From positions 1 through 27,289 of the forward strand of contig JALJEE010001070.1 of NCBI GenBank assembly GCA_023231475.1: a stretch of DNA of 27,289 bases, written 5' to 3'. Of the stretch, positions 1-9,756 are shown one piece after another. Origin of the DNA: Seison nebaliae (lineage: Eukaryota; Rotifera; Pararotatoria; Seisonacea; Seisonidae). Positions within the stretch are counted from its first letter, which is position 1, and each line of letters starts with the position of its first letter. The translations under genes were made by a program, and so were the position numbers. The notes under the pieces are model-generated. The model was given only the letters and a program-made list of their open reading frames with translations, did no database searches and was not told the DNA's origin.

Positions 1-24
1 CCTTTTCTTTCCTTTACTTCGTTT

Positions 25-62
25 CCCTTCGCGAAGTAGGAGTATGTATAGCTCGCGAAGGG
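25..62. repeat. Perfect 10-bp inverted repeat with CG-rich arms
   Basis: CCCTTCGCGA at 25-34 is matched by its exact reverse complement TCGCGAAGGG at 53-62, across an 18-nt spacer. The left arm also overlaps a 10-bp palindrome, CTTCGCGAAG, at 27-36. Related CCCTTCG units recur at about 115-127. CpG-rich arms of this kind stand out in such AT-rich DNA. Confidence 0.7.
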
Positions 63-366
63 AAAATGTCTGGAATTTTTCATTTATTAAAAGGGAGACG
101 AAGAAATTAATTTCCCTTCGCCCTTCGTATCCCCATCACTAGCTTCTACCCGTATGTTTTCGATGTCGATTGTATTTCTTTCACTTAAGGTGTTTTCCGA
201 TTTTTCATAGTTAATATTATCTTTCGTCAATAGGAGAAGCGCAGGGAGAAGTTGTAATTGCCAACAACACGTCGATAACTCACGTTATAGGTATAACATC
301 CCAACAAATTGGCAACCATTGGATAGATCTCACGGAGACGAACACAATGAATGCCAATCTGAACTC

Positions 367-401
367 ATAACCCACTTATCAGAGTGGCTATGAGGGGTTA
401 T
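367..401. repeat. Cruciform-like nested inverted repeat
   Basis: The outer arms ATAAC (367-371) and GTTAT (397-401) enclose a second stem, CCACT (372-376) with AGTGG (383-387), and a 6-nt loop. One side carries a 9-nt bulge. It is imperfect, but it lies in the same odd-composition region as the other inverted repeats. Confidence 0.4.
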
Positions 402-1015
402 CTGGGCAAAAAACTATAAAAACCGAAATTTTGTCTAAAAATCATTAAAATTGTTCATATTGCCAATTCCTCGTCGGAACGGCGAACAAATGATTCTAAC
501 GAGAACGGAGAACACAAGAGATTGTCTCTAAGCACTCCTAACTCCATCTGACAAACCTGACTAAGTGGACAACTGACACCAGGGACATTTCGGACCTTTG
601 ATATAAAACTTGTGGACAACTCACCATTGTACCATCTCGGACATATCGACAGTGAGAACAATCGTACCACACATATACACACAACACACACTCCCCCCAT
701 TCGAATCAATAATAATAATATTAATATTAATTATTATCAGAACAAAATAAAAAAAGTAGTTAAATACTTTAAATAGTGATTCAACTGGCACTAATCACAT
801 CTCAACCAAACTGAGTGGTCAGACGACTTACTCATGATCTGATGTATCATATCCAAACCAGATGATGCACAATCATGTTTTAACACAGTACCAGGGCATA
901 AGGAGTCAGATATGAGTAGGGAGGTAAGGTGACAGGCAGCCGTGTTTCATACACAATCCCACCATAGATATGATGTCATCTTCACCTCACTCATTCGACA
1001 TACGATAAATGCCAT

Positions 1016-1073
1016 TCTCGTCTAAACCCGTGTTTTTCTAAGAGAGAATTTAACGAGTATAGTTTAGACGAGA
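1016..1073. repeat. Perfect 12-bp inverted repeat
   Basis: TCTCGTCTAAAC at 1016-1027 pairs exactly with GTTTAGACGAGA at 1062-1073 across 34 nt. The pair lies about 70 nt before the open frame that carries the reverse transcriptase fragment. It could be part of a structured retroelement RNA or a terminal repeat. I did not find a complete hammerhead core (CTGANGA with GAAA) next to it. Confidence 0.65.
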
Positions 1074-1139
1074 TAAAACTCAAAATCCACGTTATCGGAG
1101 TCGTCAACGTAATGCAACAGATTTCTCACTACGAATCAG

Positions 1140-1679
1140 TTGGAAAACCAGTCTTTACACGCAGCTTCCACGACAACCATGGACAACAGACCTAGTCGAC
1201 TGAGCCATGAACGATCAATGGGGTCGAGGTATTGTAGTTGCGCTACAATCGCCATGATAAACTTGTCGATGAGAAGAGTGTCCCAATTACCACAAATTAT
1301 ATGTGACAAATGTCAAATTACTTGTGTGGCTCGTATCCAAGATAAATGCAACGAATTTTTTGAGTCAACCATAGAAATATTCCAAACTATGGAACAAATC
1401 AACTGGAAAGATGTTGAACTGAATCTAAAGGATATCAAAAAAAGCATAATAAATGATCAATGGAACAATTGCCATCATTATGAACTCGAATATCTCCTGT
1501 ATATACATCGAGAAATATATAAAAATATCGACCGTGATTTCAACGAAAAGAAGATTGGTAAGTTTTATGGATTAATTAAATCACACAAAACGAATTCACC
1601 AATTAGACCCATCATAAATCTATCCAAACACTACACTCCAAATTTAAATTTTTATTTAGCAAATCGTTTCCTCAAATAA
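1140..1679 (+). pseudogene. Decayed Penelope-like element reverse transcriptase fragment
   Basis: The last 55 or so residues of this open frame contain FYGLIKSHK, then SPIRPI and a Y-T-P-N-L motif. These match the early reverse transcriptase block of Penelope-like retroelements (typically YGLPKIHK, then PLRPIVS and SPTYNL). The catalytic palm (YxDD) and any GIY-YIG endonuclease are missing, so it is 3'-truncated. The frame opens at a TTG with no ATG in a convincing place, which fits a relic. Its last 28 nt overlap, antisense, the last codons of the ABCG gene, so the element ends at or in that gene's 3' end. Family assignment rests on motif recognition only; a non-Penelope reverse transcriptase is a lesser possibility. 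Confidence 0.55.
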
Positions 1680-4238
1680 AGGAAGACTAGTCCAAGTAAG
1701 TGAAATCCGATTGCTAAACCGATTAATCCCAAACTATCATCCAATTTAGAAACCTTAAAAAATATATAAAACAGATTTGTTAAGGAAATAAATAAAACAT
1801 CATCCATTCCGAAAGTATGGAGTACTTGTGTTCCGTTCGTGTAACAAACCGGTCGTCCAGGTTCACAATCAATGTTGTAGATATTCTCCCATTGATTGAC
1901 ACTCACCATTTCATATCCAAACTTGAACCAAGAAATATATTTGACCCAAACGAAATAAGATGGTGTAGAATCGTTATTGAGAAAAAGACCAGCAAATAAC
2001 ATCAATGGAATGATTAATGGAGATGCCAATGTTAGAGCAACATCCACATTTCCCGCAGCAGCTGAAAGAGCGGTTCCGAATCCCGCAGCAATTGTAGCTA
2101 CTAGTAAACTTACACCCAGGAATACCAAATAAACTTTTGCATCACTGTAAAAGCCCATCATCCAATAGCAGATGGAACTGAAGATTATCGCGTTTATCCA
2201 TGTAAGAACTAACTAAATTATAAAATTTATATAAATAATTTAAGGGAAACTCAAAAGGAAACACCGACATTTATGACCACTTTAGTAATATAATACATTG
2301 CAGTACTATAAACGTTTTTTCTTCTTTCTCTAATAAAAAGGGGTAGACCGGCAGGGAAAACCTAAATAATGTTTCATTAAATCTCCTTTTGAATATATAT
2401 CGCTCTAACATTAATAACAGCAAACATGTTGCCGAAAGAAAGATTTGAAATGATAATAAAAGCCGCTCCCGTGAAATTCTGGACAGCATTTTGGTTAATA
2501 GGTAATCGTAAATATATCAGCCCCAACAATACCCCAATTAACTAAAAGATAAAATTGAGATAATTAATTGAGAAATGAAATTTGAACCGCAGCTTGAATA
2601 AATCGCACACGCAATGCATATGGTTGTCTTATTAATTCGTAGAAACCTCTCCACATTAACCATTTGAATTGTTGGGCGTAAGTTCCAGCTATCATCGGTT
2701 CGTTCAATATCATTTGCAATTCAGCTGATTTCTCTTGTCGTAATGCAGTTATTTGTTTAAGGAGATCTTTTTTCTCCATAGTATCCTCGTATTTCTCAGC
2801 TGCCTTTTTTATTTCTCTTAAACTTTCTGTTTCTTTTCCGGGTCTTAGGGCAAATTCATGTACCAAAAAATCAGCCGGATTGTAATTATTAGGACATTGG
2901 ACGTTATAAATTTTGGAGAAGAAATTCGTTCCTTCATGTGCATTTCCAAAATATAAGACACGACCTTTGGCTAACAACATCAATTTATCGAACATATTAA
3001 ATGTTTCACTAGACGGTTGATGTATTGTACAAATGATTGTCATTCCTTGTTTAGCTAATAACTGCAATGAATGAATAATTGACATTGCAAGAAAAGCATC
3101 CAATCCAGATGTAGGTTCATCGCAAAATAATATTCCTGGTTCCGATAAAAGTTCCGTCGCTAACGCTAATCGTTTCATTTCCCCACCTGAAATACCTTTT
3201 ATACGACCGGGAACTCCAATAACGGCATTTTGACATAATGTTAAACCAAACTATAATTTATCTGTCAATTTATCAGAAATAATCATTCAGTTAAACATCT
3301 CTAATTAATCCGTCGGTTTTTGCATTCTTCTCTTTACTCGTCAGGTCCCTATTCATACGAAGTCGCGAATGAAATTTTAAATGCTCATTAACTGTCAATT
3401 CACCTTATTTTCATATTGAATAAATTTAATAATATAATTTTATAATAATTTCTAATGAAACAAACCAATAAATAAATCATCTTGTTCAACATAAGCAGAC
3501 ACTTCTCCCATAACTGTTTGATTAGCCAATACATCACTGACATAAATATCTCCACTGATTGCCAATTCGGCAGATGTTCGAAAATTTAAAAGATTTAACA
3601 ACGTCGTCTTTCCACTTCCACTGGAAAAAAAAGATTTATTGAAAAATTTCAATTTTCAATTTTAACCTCGTTCCCATAATGGCAAGAATATCACCTCCAT
3701 CTACTGCTCCATTTACGTCTTTCAATATACTTTGAATTGGTCTCGTTTTCGCACATAGTTCTAATATCGGCGAACTCAATCGATAATTGTAAAAAAATCA
3801 AAAATACCAACTTGGCAACCGGACTTGTTTCCCACAACACGGACGAGTAGAAGCAACTAAATTAACATTGATGTCACTCCAAGTCAATGATAATTTTCCG
3901 GTTCTCGATAAACGTCTCGTTTCTGGAACGTCGAATAATTCTTTAGAATAATCATTATCTGAATCGATCATCATATTTGTATCTAGAGCATCCTGTTTCA
4001 TATTCGTTATCGAAGCCATCGATTGTTCATTGAGATTCGCTGACGGTTGAACGGTATTTGATGGTTCTCCTTTCATGTTTGAAGCAGTGGGAGAAGCACT
4101 TGAGTTTGCGGTAAGATAATTTTGTGCCATATATGAAGGTTTCTGCTTATTGGAATACTGATAATCGGCTGAAGAGTTAGCACTTGGTGGTCTCGAATTC
4201 TTCACCATTAAAGCACTGCCAAACATATCATTTTTCAT
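1652..4238 (-). CDS. White-type ABCG half-transporter, nine exons
   Basis: Reconstructed exons (-): 4238-3812, 3760-3667, 3620-3466, 3403-3297, 3250-2588, 2541-2410, 2361-2263, 2212-1799, 1753-1652, giving about 730 aa. Visible motifs: Walker A GTSGSGKT (172-179, split by intron 2), signature ISGGE (281-285), Walker B ILFCDE (301-306) with the D-loop SGLD (309-312), and the switch His338 in CTIHQPSS. A membrane domain follows from about residue 460 with a C-terminal hydrophobic helix. NBD-first order and the CPPNYNPAD-like stretch are typical of ABCG half-transporters, which dimerise and export lipids, sterols or pigment precursors at the plasma or vesicle membrane. The first 140 residues are low-complexity and variable. 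Introns are 45-62 nt, and all begin GTT in this model. The donors of introns 1 and 7 were chosen among alternatives. The family call is firm; the substrate and orthologue are not. Confidence 0.9.
1754..1798 (-). other. 45-nt stop-free in-frame intron (ABCG intron 8)
   Basis: This segment begins GTT, ends AAG, is a multiple of three and has no stop, so both retention and splicing keep the reading frame. Removal joins GMDD to VSKLDD and restores the short spacing normally seen before the last ABCG helix. Retention would insert 15 mostly hydrophobic residues. It contains CCTTAAC, a plausible branch site. A gene finder would probably read straight through it. Confidence 0.65.
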
Positions 4239-4377
4239 GACAATAAAACAATCAGATTTTCAAAAAGCGCAAAAAGTATTTTTGGGAAATTTTTGATATT
4301 TTTTATTTAGAATAATCAACAAATTATTATATTCTCCCTAATTTTATCAATATCATATTTACTCATAAATTGGATTA

Positions 4378-4383
4378 TTTATT
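4378..4383 (-). terminator. Candidate poly(A) signal of POLR3A
   Basis: AATAAA on the - strand lies 74 nt past the POLR3A stop codon and 140 nt before the ABCG start. A second copy lies at 4302-4307. The two genes run in tandem with only 218 nt between stop and start, so this gap must hold both the 3' end of POLR3A and the ABCG promoter. Confidence 0.45.
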
Positions 4384-4456
4384 GAATTTATTAAAGAATT
4401 AATATAAAGAATTTTCAAGGAAAAAATATTTAAAAATAAATCGAGAAAAATATTAT

Positions 4457-7400
4457 TCAAATTGTTAAATGATATTTCGGTGAACTTAATGATAATTGTT
4501 CAATATTCTTTCTTCCATAAGGCATCTTCTTAGGATAATTCAATTGTTGAAGTACTTGAAATTGTCCAGTTCCTAAAGAAATGGGAACGCCCATGATGAT
4601 TCGTTCGCTCACTCCACAAATATCATCAACTTGTCCGAATGTCGATGCTTCAAATAAATGATCGGACATCTTTTCAAATGAAGCTAAAGTTAAAACTGAA
4701 TCATTCATTTTAGCTAATCCTCCTCTGGTAATACCAAGAACTTCACCTCGATATGTCATCAAATCGGCAAGAAGATAAACATGACGGATATCCACACTAA
4801 TACCATGACCAGCCATAACATAAAGAATCTCATCACAAATGGTTTGTCGAGCGGCTTCGATTCCTAAAACTTCGAAAACTTCCATAATATTATTAGACGT
4901 CGTACGATTTCCATCGACACCGAAAGTACCGAGAACGGCACGTAAACCGTTTCCTTCGACGACCAATTTTAATTTTTTCTCATTTTTCGTATCTTTCGTG
5001 ATAATGGCTCGTGAAATAGTTGAGATTCCTTTCACGATTAATTTTGGTATTTCTTGTTGACATAATTTGAATCTTTCATTTAATGAATGAACAGTTGTGA
5101 TTGATGATCGATTTTTATTAATCAAGGCGTTATCTAATCGAATGAATAAGAGGAATTTATTAACTACATGAATATTCGATAATTGTAATTTCAACTTTGG
5201 TTTATTCATTAATAAATTAGCCACATCATAAGCATCAATATTTAATTTCAAAAGAAATAATCTCATTCGATCTAATTTGATGATAAATAAACATGCATCC
5301 GGTAAATAAACTTCTTCGAAATATTGAGTCACTTCACCTAATGTCGTCGTTTCTAATCGGCCTTTGACTGATCGTGCAAAATCCACATCTTCATCATTCC
5401 ATAACAATGGTGCGGTGATCAATGGTGTAGAGATTGTTTTCGTCGCATTAATAATCTCTTTAATACGAGGAACACCTAAAGTGATGTTCATACTGGCCAC
5501 TCCAGCAAAATGAAAAGTTTTCAACGTCATTTGAGTTCCCGGTTCACCAAGACTTTGTGCACAAACTGCACCAACAGCCGATCCAGGTTCAATTTCTGCT
5601 TTCAAATATTTATTGACAGCAACAACAATAAATTTCCGTAATTGTTTTCTCGTCACTTTGTGGATATCATATGTGACAGTATTCCTCAAACTCTTTTCAT
5701 TATTTCCATAAATCTTCCAAGTTCGTTCCACTCTCTTCATAATTTCCTCGATGATATAACGAAGAATTAATCGACAAAAACGATATTTTGAATTTCGTGT
5801 CGAATGATAAATAAATTTATTTGAATATAAATTTTCCATTTCTTTCTTCTCATATTTCTCTTCATCCAAATCCTCCATATTCACTTCAATCGAACAAATC
5901 GATCGAATTAGTTCACATAATTTTGGGAGATATTCAAAAATTTCTTTCGATGATAATGGAATCAGATCTTCATCCATCGTTAAATTTCCTTCATTATTCT
6001 TCCTCTCTTCTCCATTCAGATTGGCTTGAACGTGTTGCCATAATCGTTCAAAATCGACCACATCATTTTCCGTTTGCATTAATGCCGGATCGAGAGCGTC
6101 ACCTCCATAAAGGAATTGAACGATTTGATTTTTCGACGTTCTCACCGTCATATCATATGAACAAACTAAATCCTCCAAACATTTCACTAAACGACGTTGC
6201 ATATAACCCGTTTCTGCCGTTTTAACTGCCGTATCAACTAAACCTTCACGTCCCGCCATTGTATGGAAAAAAAATTCTGGTGGAGTTAATCCGGTGTAGA
6301 AACTATTGGCAACAAATCCTTTTGCCGCCGGAATTTTAGATCCTCTCGGAAAATGTGGTAATGATCTCTCTTCGAAACCATTAGGAATTCTTGAACCGCT
6401 AATAGCTTGTTGTCCAACACAAGCTATCATTTGAGAGATGTTAATAAAACTTCCTTTACTTCCACAAACCGCCATAATTAACGGTGAATTTGAAAATGGT
6501 AATTCTTCTTTACATAATTGACCAGCACGATCACGAATTGTAGATAATTCTTTAAGTATCATCGATTCTAATGTTTGTTCTGGTGTACAACCAGGTGATG
6601 ATAATAATTTCCCATTTTCCAAATCTTTAATATATTCCTCACAAGTTGAATAACCTTTTTCTACTAATTCTTTTTTCTCTTTTAAAAGTGTCTCATCGGG
6701 ACGTACATCACCTAAACCGATGGAGAATCCACGATGTGATAAAAACACTGGGGCCAATCGAGCTAACAATGTCATGGCATGTGCTGCTGCCTCATTTCCC
6801 AACGTACCGAGAAGTGCATAAAAAATATTATTTCGACTTCCACTCCCAATCAAAGATTTATCGATTACACCAGATAATAATTCAGAATTTCTTATAACAA
6901 CAAACGACTCATTAAATGCCAATTCATCATTCATTCCATCTTTATAACTTTTCGTTTTCACTCTCAAATTTATCCCACCAAATGTCTCGTCCATTTCCCC
7001 GAATTGTTTTCCCACCATTTTCAATAACATCGAAAATATTTGTTTGCCACTCCACAATCGTCTCGGTTTTATGATACATGGTAATGGAATTTCAATAACA
7101 TATTTTTCATTACCATGAAATAATAATGATGAAGTAATTCTCATCAATTCCATTTTATCGAAAAATGAATTTTTTTTCGTTAAAATATATGAAGCTGTTA
7201 TGAAATCCTGAATGGCGGCAATTAATGGTTCACCATTTCTTGGTGTCACTAAATTATTCTTCGATGCCATGAGAACATATGCTTCTGCTTTCGATTCATT
7301 AGTTTGTGGTAAATGAAGATTCATTTCATCACCATCAAAATCAGCATTAAACGGATTACAACAACATTCATTAAATCGTAAAGTTCGATGATTTTGCACT

Positions 7401-8899
7401 TTCGCCACAAACGACATAATCGACAATTTATGAAGTGATGGTTGTCGATTAAATAAAACGACATCATCATCAATCAAATGTCTTTCCACCACATCACCAA
7501 ATCGCAGTTGTTGTGCGATAATTTCCCGATTTCCATAACGGAGATAACGAGCGAATTTATTTCGACGTTGATAAATATAATTAGCACCTGGATGACGATC
7601 TGGTCCATTCATGATTAATTTTTTCAAAAATTCTATATTGAATTCATTTACTTTTTCAGGAAATGTCAAAATTTTCGCCATATGTTTCGGAACGGCCACT
7701 TGATCAATTCTCAATTTGGGATCGGGTGAAATTACAGTTCGTGCACTAAAATCCACACGTTTTCCACAAAGATTTCCACGAAATCTCCCCTTCTTGCCCT
7801 TCAATCTTTGAACGAGTCCACGACTCCATTTTTTCGGTTTCATCGCTAAAGGAAATCCGGAGAATTCTGAATTGAAATATAAAATTGTCAGATATTGAAG
7901 ATAATCCCAACATTCCATCACTTTCGACCATCCTTTAGTTCGATTTTCCAAAATCAATTCATTGGCAAAAACGATTTCTTTCAATTTCGCCGTTAAATCA
8001 TCTTCTGTTGTCGCCGCTTTCATATCGTTTGTGATTGATGGACGAATACAAAGAGGTGGAGCAGAGAGACGTTGTAGAATAAGATGAGATGGATGAACAA
8101 CATCTAATAATAACAATTCGATATCACATTCGATGATACGATTGAATAATTCGAGAATCATTAATGGATTCATCATGATAATTGTACAATTAGAATTTGT
8201 TCCGATTTCGTTAACTTTCGATTTTATTAATTTCATTTCACTCACATTTATCGATTCATTACCTTGTCCAATTGTCGATGATGATGATGATGATGATGAT
8301 GTATAATTTTTGAATAATGATAAGAAATCTTTTCGACTTTCATTCTCTTCTTTGACGTGACGGAATTTATCGTGCACAATTTTCAACATTCCCAATTTCT
8401 TCACAATTCCATTTCGATCACCACAATAGAAACATGTCGTCGTTTTCTTGCAAAGAGTATGAATTTTTTTTCTCATCAATTTCTTTCCTTTATATGATAA
8501 ATTCATTCGTCTCAATTTCATTAAATATAATTGAACATCATCTTCATTCATCAAAATCCTTCCACAATTCTTACAAATACTTTGGAGAATTTGTAGACAC
8601 ATTTTGAAATATCCCACGTGGAAAACTGGCAATTCCAAATCGACATGTCCAAAATGTCCTAAACATTCTTCCACATTCTTTTTACAAGTTGCACAATCTC
8701 GTTTACGTTGACTTGTTCCCATCCGTCCATCCAACACACCGTATTTCGATGGTTCCATTATATTCCTTCCATCGTATAAATGATGAGAAATGACAGGACA
8801 TTCCGATTGTTTCCGAATCTGTTCCTGATCGAATGGAGCAAATTGAACTTCCGAAATAATTTTCGATGAATCCACCACATATACACTCTTCTTCACCAT
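4457..8899 (-). CDS. POLR3A: DNA-directed RNA polymerase III largest subunit RPC1 (RPC160)
   Basis: Complete 1480-aa single-exon protein, collinear with animal RPC1 (about 1390 aa in human). It is the catalytic subunit of the nuclear enzyme that makes tRNA, 5S rRNA and U6. Seen in sequence: N-terminal clamp zinc ligands (C69, C72, C79, H82; CxxC 109-112 and 155-158); the RGRFRGNL-type and GKRVDFSARTVISPDP rudder/switch region; the active-site NADFDGDEMN at 518-527, with the three metal-binding Asp at 520, 522 and 524; the bridge-helix and funnel region containing GLTPPEFFFHTMAGREG; the trigger loop PGTQMTLKTFHFAG; and the C-terminal LMTYRGEVLGITR block. There is no heptad tail, which excludes RPB1. 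A Ser tract (201-208) encoded by a TCA run, and an acidic/Lys-rich insertion before the trigger region, account for the extra length. The start is the first ATG and matches the family's MVK start. Confidence 0.98.
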   Translation of the reverse strand: MVKKSVYVVDSSKIISEVQFAPFDQEQIRKQSECPVISHHLYDGRNIMEPSKYGVLDGRMGTSQRKRDCATCKKNVEECLGHFGHVDLELPVFHVGYFKMCLQILQSICKNCGRILMNEDDVQLYLMKLRRMNLSYKGKKLMRKKIHTLCKKTTTCFYCGDRNGIVKKLGMLKIVHDKFRHVKEENESRKDFLSLFKNYTSSSSSSSSTIGQGNESINVSEMKLIKSKVNEIGTNSNCTIIMMNPLMILELFNRIIECDIELLLLDVVHPSHLILQRLSAPPLCIRPSITNDMKAATTEDDLTAKLKEIVFANELILENRTKGWSKVMECWDYLQYLTILYFNSEFSGFPLAMKPKKWSRGLVQRLKGKKGRFRGNLCGKRVDFSARTVISPDPKLRIDQVAVPKHMAKILTFPEKVNEFNIEFLKKLIMNGPDRHPGANYIYQRRNKFARYLRYGNREIIAQQLRFGDVVERHLIDDDVVLFNRQPSLHKLSIMSFVAKVQNHRTLRFNECCCNPFNADFDGDEMNLHLPQTNESKAEAYVLMASKNNLVTPRNGEPLIAAIQDFITASYILTKKNSFFDKMELMRITSSLLFHGNEKYVIEIPLPCIIKPRRLWSGKQIFSMLLKMVGKQFGEMDETFGGINLRVKTKSYKDGMNDELAFNESFVVIRNSELLSGVIDKSLIGSGSRNNIFYALLGTLGNEAAAHAMTLLARLAPVFLSHRGFSIGLGDVRPDETLLKEKKELVEKGYSTCEEYIKDLENGKLLSSPGCTPEQTLESMILKELSTIRDRAGQLCKEELPFSNSPLIMAVCGSKGSFINISQMIACVGQQAISGSRIPNGFEERSLPHFPRGSKIPAAKGFVANSFYTGLTPPEFFFHTMAGREGLVDTAVKTAETGYMQRRLVKCLEDLVCSYDMTVRTSKNQIVQFLYGGDALDPALMQTENDVVDFERLWQHVQANLNGEERKNNEGNLTMDEDLIPLSSKEIFEYLPKLCELIRSICSIEVNMEDLDEEKYEKKEMENLYSNKFIYHSTRNSKYRFCRLILRYIIEEIMKRVERTWKIYGNNEKSLRNTVTYDIHKVTRKQLRKFIVVAVNKYLKAEIEPGSAVGAVCAQSLGEPGTQMTLKTFHFAGVASMNITLGVPRIKEIINATKTISTPLITAPLLWNDEDVDFARSVKGRLETTTLGEVTQYFEEVYLPDACLFIIKLDRMRLFLLKLNIDAYDVANLLMNKPKLKLQLSNIHVVNKFLLFIRLDNALINKNRSSITTVHSLNERFKLCQQEIPKLIVKGISTISRAIITKDTKNEKKLKLVVEGNGLRAVLGTFGVDGNRTTSNNIMEVFEVLGIEAARQTICDEILYVMAGHGISVDIRHVYLLADLMTYRGEVLGITRGGLAKMNDSVLTLASFEKMSDHLFEASTFGQVDDICGVSERIIMGVPISLGTGQFQVLQQLNYPKKMPYGRKNIEQLSLSSPKYHLTI

Positions 8900-9186
8900 T
8901 TTCTAACTTGTCAATTCTTTCCTCGCAATTCTTACATAACTCGAGAAAATTGGAATAATTTTCATTAAATAAACTTGAAATTTAAAATTTAAAAAAAAAT
9001 TAATATTCGCGTCAACAAATTATTTCAAAGAAAAATTTCCTCTAATTCAACTTTTCTCATCTTTCTTTCATCATCATGATGATTATGATACAAGAAATTT
9101 AATAATTTTCTAAAATTTTTTGCACAATTAAATTACATGAGAGAAAGCAAAACAAAAAATTTTAAGAGTGAAATTTATATAAAGAA
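8900..9186. promoter_or_regulatory. Shared divergent promoter of POLR3A and NDUFAF2
   Basis: Only 287 nt separate the two divergent start codons. The gap is very AT-rich with no clear TATA box for either gene. It contains a perfect 14-bp palindrome, ATCATCATGATGAT (9070-9083), roughly midway. Both are housekeeping genes, so a shared bidirectional promoter is a reasonable inference. Confidence 0.5.
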
Positions 9187-9657
9187 ATGAATTTCTTAAG
9201 AAAAATTCAAAATTTAGTGAAGGGAATGAATCGAGTGGAACCAATTGGGAAAGTGGTTGGTGTCGATCATTTGGGTCATATTTATCGTGAAGAAATTCGA
9301 ATCAATCAAACGGGCAGGAAAAAAGTTCGTCGTTGGATCGATATGGAGAAGAGAGAAGAAACGTCTCTCAATATTTATCGAGAGAAATTGGAGAATGTGG
9401 ACAAGAAGCAATTCAACATGTTCGACATTCCACAAGTGCCGCCGTTGTGGGAGAGTTGGTTGAGAGGACGACGGGAACATCCGCCGTCAATCGACGAAAT
9501 TGAGAGTGAAATTGTTCGAATCGAAAATATTGAGAGATGGAAAAAGAAAGAAAAAAAATCGTTATCATCATCGACGGAATTGATGATTGAGAAACGTCAC
9601 ACCAATTCTACCACATCATTTCCATCATACGACGATTACGATAAGAATAAAATGTAG
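9187..9657 (+). CDS. NDUFAF2: NDUFAF2-like complex I assembly factor (mimitin / B17.2L)
   Basis: 156-aa intronless protein. The NDUFA12/NDUFAF2 family pattern is visible: VGVDHLGHIYRE near residues 24-35 (family V-G-x-D-x-x-G-N-x-Y), a basic RRW at 48-50, then I-P-x-x-P-P-L-W-x-x-W-L-R-x-R-R-x-x-P-P at 81-100 and a charged C-terminal tail. The IP..W..W[LI]R..R..PP block followed by a long charged tail favours the assembly factor NDUFAF2 over the structural subunit NDUFA12. It acts in the mitochondrial matrix late in assembly of the complex I peripheral arm. An AATAAA (9646-9651) overlaps the last codons, so the 3' UTR is minimal. The next gene starts 99 nt downstream on the same strand. Confidence 0.85.
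   Translation: MNFLRKIQNLVKGMNRVEPIGKVVGVDHLGHIYREEIRINQTGRKKVRRWIDMEKREETSLNIYREKLENVDKKQFNMFDIPQVPPLWESWLRGRREHPPSIDEIESEIVRIENIERWKKKEKKSLSSSTELMIEKRHTNSTTSFPSYDDYDKNKM
9646..9651 (+). terminator. Poly(A) signal inside the NDUFAF2 stop region
   Basis: AATAAA falls within the final coding triplets, just before the TAG stop. If used, cleavage would fall about 10-30 nt later, leaving about 70-80 nt to the TRABD start. That is the spacing seen in compact operons. Confidence 0.4.
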
Positions 9658-9756
9658 AAATTTTCATTATTTTCTCTTTTATTTAGCAGATTATTTTATT
9701 CCATTCCATTTTATTATACTTAAATTTTATTTCTATTTATTTTCCAAAAATTAGAA

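Larger units (their letters stand above)
1..1139. other. Non-coding, repeat-like left flank with inverted repeats
   Basis: I see no credible gene here. By eye the stretch is clearly less AT-rich than the rest of the window, which suggests a different origin. It holds several inverted repeats, listed separately, and lies directly before a Penelope-like reverse transcriptase fragment on the + strand. An 84-codon open frame on the - strand (455-709) starts only at TTG, resembles nothing I know, and is not called. The whole stretch could be 5' or terminal-repeat sequence of the same retroelement, but that is inference. Confidence 0.5.

Noticed and set aside
455-709. 84-codon open frame on the - strand near the left edge
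   Set aside because: It starts only at TTG, has no recognised motif, and lies in a repeat-like region. A chance frame in the less AT-rich segment is the simpler reading.
1-1139. Hammerhead ribozyme in the retroelement flank
   Set aside because: CTGATG occurs near 840, but the CTGANGA core with a following GAAA and cleavage triplet is not present in the right order on either strand by eye.
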